Assembly (NCBI RefSeq): GCF_900105185.1 | Contig: NZ_FNTJ01000001.1 | Coordinates: 2,810,501-2,874,500, forward strand | DNA: 64,000 bases | From: Pseudomonas saponiphila | GTDB taxonomy: Bacteria; Pseudomonadota; Gammaproteobacteria; Pseudomonadales; Pseudomonadaceae | Direction: 5' to 3' | Shown: positions 61,117-64,000 of the stretch, in pieces | Layout: every line of letters starts with the position of its first letter | Numbering within the stretch: the first letter of the stretch is position 1 | The notes under the pieces: model-generated | What the model was told of the DNA's origin: nothing | The model's database searches: none | The model's input: the letters and a program-made list of their open reading frames with translations, nothing else | Made by a program: the position numbers and the translations under genes

Positions 61117-62238
61117 TCAGCGAGCGGCGGCCGCCAGGGCCGCGGCCTGACGGTCCAGCAGTTGGCGCTGGAAGGCCGTGAACTCCGCTTTGGGCTGCTG
61201 CTGGCGCACGAACTCCAGCATCGGGTCCTGGACCGCGGTACGGATGCCCGACAGCGCTTCCAGGGTCGCCAGCCCGCAAAAAGGCACGTAGGCCTCGGAG
61301 TAGCCGCCTTCATGCACCAGCACCAGGCGCCCATGGCACAGGCGCTCGGCGGCGTTGCGCAGGCACTGGGTCATCTCGCGGAACGAGTCGCTGTGCAACA
61401 GCATCCGCGCCAATGGGTCCACGGCGTTGGCGTCATAGCCGCAGGCGACGATGATCAGCTCGGGTTCGAAGCGCTCCAGGGCCGGCACCACGATCTGCTC
61501 CATGGCGTACAGGTAGGCGTCATGGCCGCCACCGGGCAGCAGCGGCACGTTGATGTTGCAGCCCAGGCCGGCGCCGCGTCCGCGTTCGTGTTCACCGCCA
61601 TAGCCCGGCGGAAAACAGCCGTCCTGGTGCAGGGACAGGGTCAGCACATCGGCCCGCTCCTCGAAGATCGACTGGGTGCCGTTGCCGTGGTGCACATCCC
61701 AGTCGATGACCGCCACCTTGCCCAGCCCGTGGCGGGCCTTGGCGGCTTCGATGGCGATGGCGATATTGGCCAGAAAGCAGAAGCCCATGGCCTGGTCGGC
61801 GCGGCAGTGGTGTCCCGGTGGCCGCGACAGAGCATAGGCATTCTCGGCTTCGCCGCTGAGCACGGCGTCTACCGCCGCCAGGGCCAGGCCGGCGGACAGC
61901 TTGGCGATTTCATAGCTGCCAGGCCCTACCGGTGCTTCTTCCCCCAGGTGGCCACCCCCGGCATCGCTCAGGGCCTTGAAGCGTTGCAGGTAGTCGATTG
62001 GGTGGACCCGTAGCAGGTCCGCTTCGCTGGCGGGTGGGGCGCTGCGCACCTGCAATTGTCGGGTCAGGCCGCTGACGTCCATCAGGCTTTTCAGGCGGCG
62101 CTTGGTCTCCGGGGATTCGGCGTGTCCGGCGGCGGACGGCGGTTGCACCCAGCCGCCCACCGGCAGGGTCAGCACATGGGGGCCGGCGCTGTGCCACAGG
62201 CAGAGTTCATCGAAGAGGAACGCGGTTTTGCTCGTCAT
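61117..62238 (-). CDS. Histone-deacetylase-like amidohydrolase
   Basis: The 373-residue zinc enzyme of the arginase/deacetylase fold has catalytic and metal motifs ALSRPPGHHCRADQAMGFC (tandem His), VIDWDVHHGNGTQ (metal Asp and His), a second metal Asp in ACGYDANAVDP, and a Gly-Gly-Tyr near the end (VHEGGYSEAYVPF). Bacterial members remove acetyl groups from acetylpolyamines or acetyl-lysine-like amides. The start at 62238 gives (M)TSKTAFLFDELCLWH, as I recall for Pseudomonas homologues; an ATG four codons earlier is possible. The MFS gene upstream ends 57 bp away and may be co-transcribed. Confidence 0.9.
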   Translation of the reverse strand: MTSKTAFLFDELCLWHSAGPHVLTLPVGGWVQPPSAAGHAESPETKRRLKSLMDVSGLTRQLQVRSAPPASEADLLRVHPIDYLQRFKALSDAGGGHLGEEAPVGPGSYEIAKLSAGLALAAVDAVLSGEAENAYALSRPPGHHCRADQAMGFCFLANIAIAIEAAKARHGLGKVAVIDWDVHHGNGTQSIFEERADVLTLSLHQDGCFPPGYGGEHERGRGAGLGCNINVPLLPGGGHDAYLYAMEQIVVPALERFEPELIIVACGYDANAVDPLARMLLHSDSFREMTQCLRNAAERLCHGRLVLVHEGGYSEAYVPFCGLATLEALSGIRTAVQDPMLEFVRQQQPKAEFTAFQRQLLDRQAAALAAAAR

Positions 62239-62295
62239 GGTGATGTCCATTTTTCAGGGAAAAGAGGAGTGCTGGCCGGGGCGCTTCGCGGCTGG

Positions 62296-63459
62296 CTAGC
62301 GCGGGGTACGGCAACCGAGTACCAAGGCCAGGGACGCCAGGGTGAGCAGCGCGCCCCCCAGCAATAGCCCTTGGAAGCCGCCGCTGCTTTCGATCAGGCG
62401 CCCGGCGAGGGTCGGGCCTATGGCCAGCCCGGCGCTGATCACCAGATTGGAGGCATTCATCAGCCGGCCGCTGCGATCCATCTCGGCCATGCGCGCCAGG
62501 ATCAGCGGCAGGATGAAGGTCCAGGTGAACTTGAACACCAGCGCCGCCAGGGCAAAACGCGCCAGCCGGGGCTGGTCCAGAAGCAGCAGCACCGAGCCCG
62601 CCATCAGGCCGTAGCCCAGCACAAGCAGGACGCCGCGGGGCAGGCGGTCGCCGAACAGGGTGGCGCACAGCGCCCCGACGATGCCCATCAGGGTGGCGAT
62701 GGCCAGGATGTCGCCGTTGGTCTGGGCCGAGAGGCCGGACTGGCTGCCAATGGCGCCGATAAAGGTCCAGACCCCGCTGAGGCTGATGTAGAAGGTGAGG
62801 ATGCCGAGAATCCCCAGGCCCGCCTTGAGTCGGGAGATCGCCGGTGCCGGCGGCGCGTCGGCGCCAGGGCCTGCCGCCCCCGCCGGAAAGCAGCGGACCA
62901 GGGGCAGGCACAGGGTCATCAGCAGCGCCAGGATCAGGTAGCAGGCGCCCAGGCCGAAGCGTTGGAAGAGCATGGGCAGCAGGCTCAGGCCGATGGCCCC
63001 CAGCACCAGTTGACCCATCACCCAGAAGCCGTAGGCACGGCTGGGCGTGGGGCTGGCGGCGGCGCTGGCCAGGCAGATGATCATCAGCGAGCCGCCGGCC
63101 AGGGCGCTGCCAAAGCGCGCCATCAACAACAGCGAATAGTCATGGGCCAGCATCGACAGCAGGTTGGCGACGATGAACAGCAGGGCGCTGCACAACGCCG
63201 CCCGGCGCCAGTCGATGTGTTTCAGCCACCAGATGGCTGGCAGGGTGGCCAGGCTCATGGCCCCCAGCTCGGCGGAAAACAGGTCGCCGATCCGGGTCGG
63301 GCTCAATTGCCATTGGCTGGCCAGTTGCGCGGCGATGGCCGGGGCCATCAACAGCACCGCGGGGGTGATGGCGGCGAACAGCACGATGGCCGCCAGCAGG
63401 CCCAGAGGCGGGTGGTTGAGGTGTGAGGTGACGCTCAAGGTGGGGTTCCGGGTGGTCAT
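62296..63459 (-). CDS. MFS transporter (efflux-type)
   Basis: The 387-residue protein has 12 predicted helices (PLGLLAAIVLFAAITPAVLLMAPAIAAQL at the start, GLLLGGALLTLASLALVLGC at the end). The loop RIGDLFSAELGAMSLATLPAIWWL takes the place of the usual motif. It lies between an outer-membrane protein gene and the amidohydrolase gene, all on the minus strand and closely spaced. The three may handle one compound such as an acetylated amine. Substrate unknown. Confidence 0.82.
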   Translation of the reverse strand: MTTRNPTLSVTSHLNHPPLGLLAAIVLFAAITPAVLLMAPAIAAQLASQWQLSPTRIGDLFSAELGAMSLATLPAIWWLKHIDWRRAALCSALLFIVANLLSMLAHDYSLLLMARFGSALAGGSLMIICLASAAASPTPSRAYGFWVMGQLVLGAIGLSLLPMLFQRFGLGACYLILALLMTLCLPLVRCFPAGAAGPGADAPPAPAISRLKAGLGILGILTFYISLSGVWTFIGAIGSQSGLSAQTNGDILAIATLMGIVGALCATLFGDRLPRGVLLVLGYGLMAGSVLLLLDQPRLARFALAALVFKFTWTFILPLILARMAEMDRSGRLMNASNLVISAGLAIGPTLAGRLIESSGGFQGLLLGGALLTLASLALVLGCRTPR

Positions 63460-63483
63460 GGACAGGCTCCGCAGGCAAGGGGT

Positions 63484-64000
63484 TCAGAACACGTGGACCA
63501 GGCGCAGCAGGGCATCGGTGCCGGCAAAGCCGTTCTCGGTGGCGACGTTTTGCGACAGGCTGAACAGCAGCTGGTTCTGCTTGTCCAGCCAGTGCCCGAG
63601 CTCGAAGCCGACCTGGGTGTAGCGCTTGTGGGTATCGTCGATGCGCCGGTCGTTGATCCGCAGTTCGCCGCCGTCGGCGTGGATCAGGCGCAGGGCGCCA
63701 TAGGTTGAGGGGGTGAAGTCGTAGGAGGCGAAGGCTTGCAGGCGATAGAGCGGGTCCTGCTTGAGGTCGCTGCCCAGATAGTCGTTGTTGCTGCCGTAGA
63801 GCTGGGCTTCGAGGTTGGCTTCCAGCACCCATTTTTCACCCAGGCCCTGGGTGTAGTTGTAGACAAAGGTCGCGCCCCAGCGGTTGGCCCCGGGTGACAC
63901 GTCCGGGTTGCGGCTGTGGTACTCGCCCAGGGGCAGCGTGACCAGGGTCAGCAGGCCGCTGTAGGTGCGGGTTTGCGGCTGGTTGATGAAGAACAGCGTG
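63484..64000 (-). CDS. Outer-membrane transporter, Phenol_MetA_deg-like (partial at edge)
   Basis: The frame is open to the window edge; the N-terminal part is missing. The visible 171 residues have a beta-barrel pattern, WGATFVYNYTQGLGEKWVLEANLEAQLYGSN, YRLQAFASYDFTPSTYGALRL and YTQVGFELGHWLDKQNQLLFSLSQNV, and end in the aromatic LVHVF expected of an outer-membrane barrel. This resembles the MetA-pathway / SphA-like transporter family found with aromatic-catabolism genes. It is upstream of the MFS gene, 24 bp apart, in the same direction. Confidence 0.75.
   Translation of the reverse strand, partial: TLFFINQPQTRTYSGLLTLVTLPLGEYHSRNPDVSPGANRWGATFVYNYTQGLGEKWVLEANLEAQLYGSNNDYLGSDLKQDPLYRLQAFASYDFTPSTYGALRLIHADGGELRINDRRIDDTHKRYTQVGFELGHWLDKQNQLLFSLSQNVATENGFAGTDALLRLVHVF

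Overview
The window is a 64 kb piece of a GC-rich Pseudomonas chromosome, most likely from the P. fluorescens complex. The reasons are the 358-residue hppD with the iron ligands of the P. fluorescens enzyme, an H-NS-like MvaT/MvaU protein, modABC, galU-gor, a complete homoprotocatechuate (hpa) gene set and many GTAGGAGC-type REP repeats. No rRNA, tRNA, CRISPR or prophage was seen. Almost all sequence is coding; long open frames antisense to real genes are GC-driven shadows and are left out.

Layout. 1-6 kb: a c-type cytochrome, small unknowns, a GNAT acetyltransferase, a periplasmic lysozyme inhibitor, a YbjQ protein and an ABC-F ATPase. 6-10 kb: molybdate transporter modABC, then a nitronate-monooxygenase-like flavoenzyme. 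10-13.3 kb: an alkylation-damage operon (2OG-Fe(II) oxygenase, alkB, ada) with two nearly identical Ada-box-like elements; its Ada lacks three of the four zinc cysteines. 13.3-17 kb: small proteins, lipoproteins and a tsdBA-like thiosulfate dehydrogenase pair. 17-27 kb: galU, gor, a KfrA-type coiled-coil DNA-binding gene divergent from a tyrosine recombinase, ahpC with an OxyR-like site, and ahpF split by a complete IS21-family element (2,641 bp, 7-bp target duplication). 27-35 kb: gloA, a MvaT-like silencer, an EAL phosphodiesterase, LysR and EamA genes, hppD and hpaR. 35-43 kb: aldo/keto reductase, LysR, an atypical SDR plus VOC pair, and an MFS/CdaR/glycerate-kinase group.

43-52 kb holds the hpa meta-cleavage cluster hpaG1-G2-E-D-F-X-H-I on the minus strand with hpaA divergent. 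It is interrupted and bordered by tandem REP arrays and carries palindromes suited to HpaR, whose gene lies 17 kb away beside hppD. The hydroxylase genes hpaBC are not in the window. 53-60 kb holds a five-gene catabolic operon (cupin dioxygenase, MFS, Zn-alcohol dehydrogenase, OprB-like porin, GMC oxidoreductase) with a divergent AraC regulator. The enzymes fit oxidation of a diol to an alpha-hydroxyketone, then cleavage to an acid and formate. The window ends with a histone-deacetylase-like amidohydrolase, an MFS exporter and an outer-membrane protein cut by the edge.

Most noteworthy: the alkylation operon with paired Ada boxes and a degenerate Ada sensor; the IS21 disruption of ahpF beside an intact ahpC; the hydroxyketone-type catabolic operon; the REP-doublet arrays inside the hpa operon; and an orphan minus-strand terminator near 3.5 kb that may end a small RNA.
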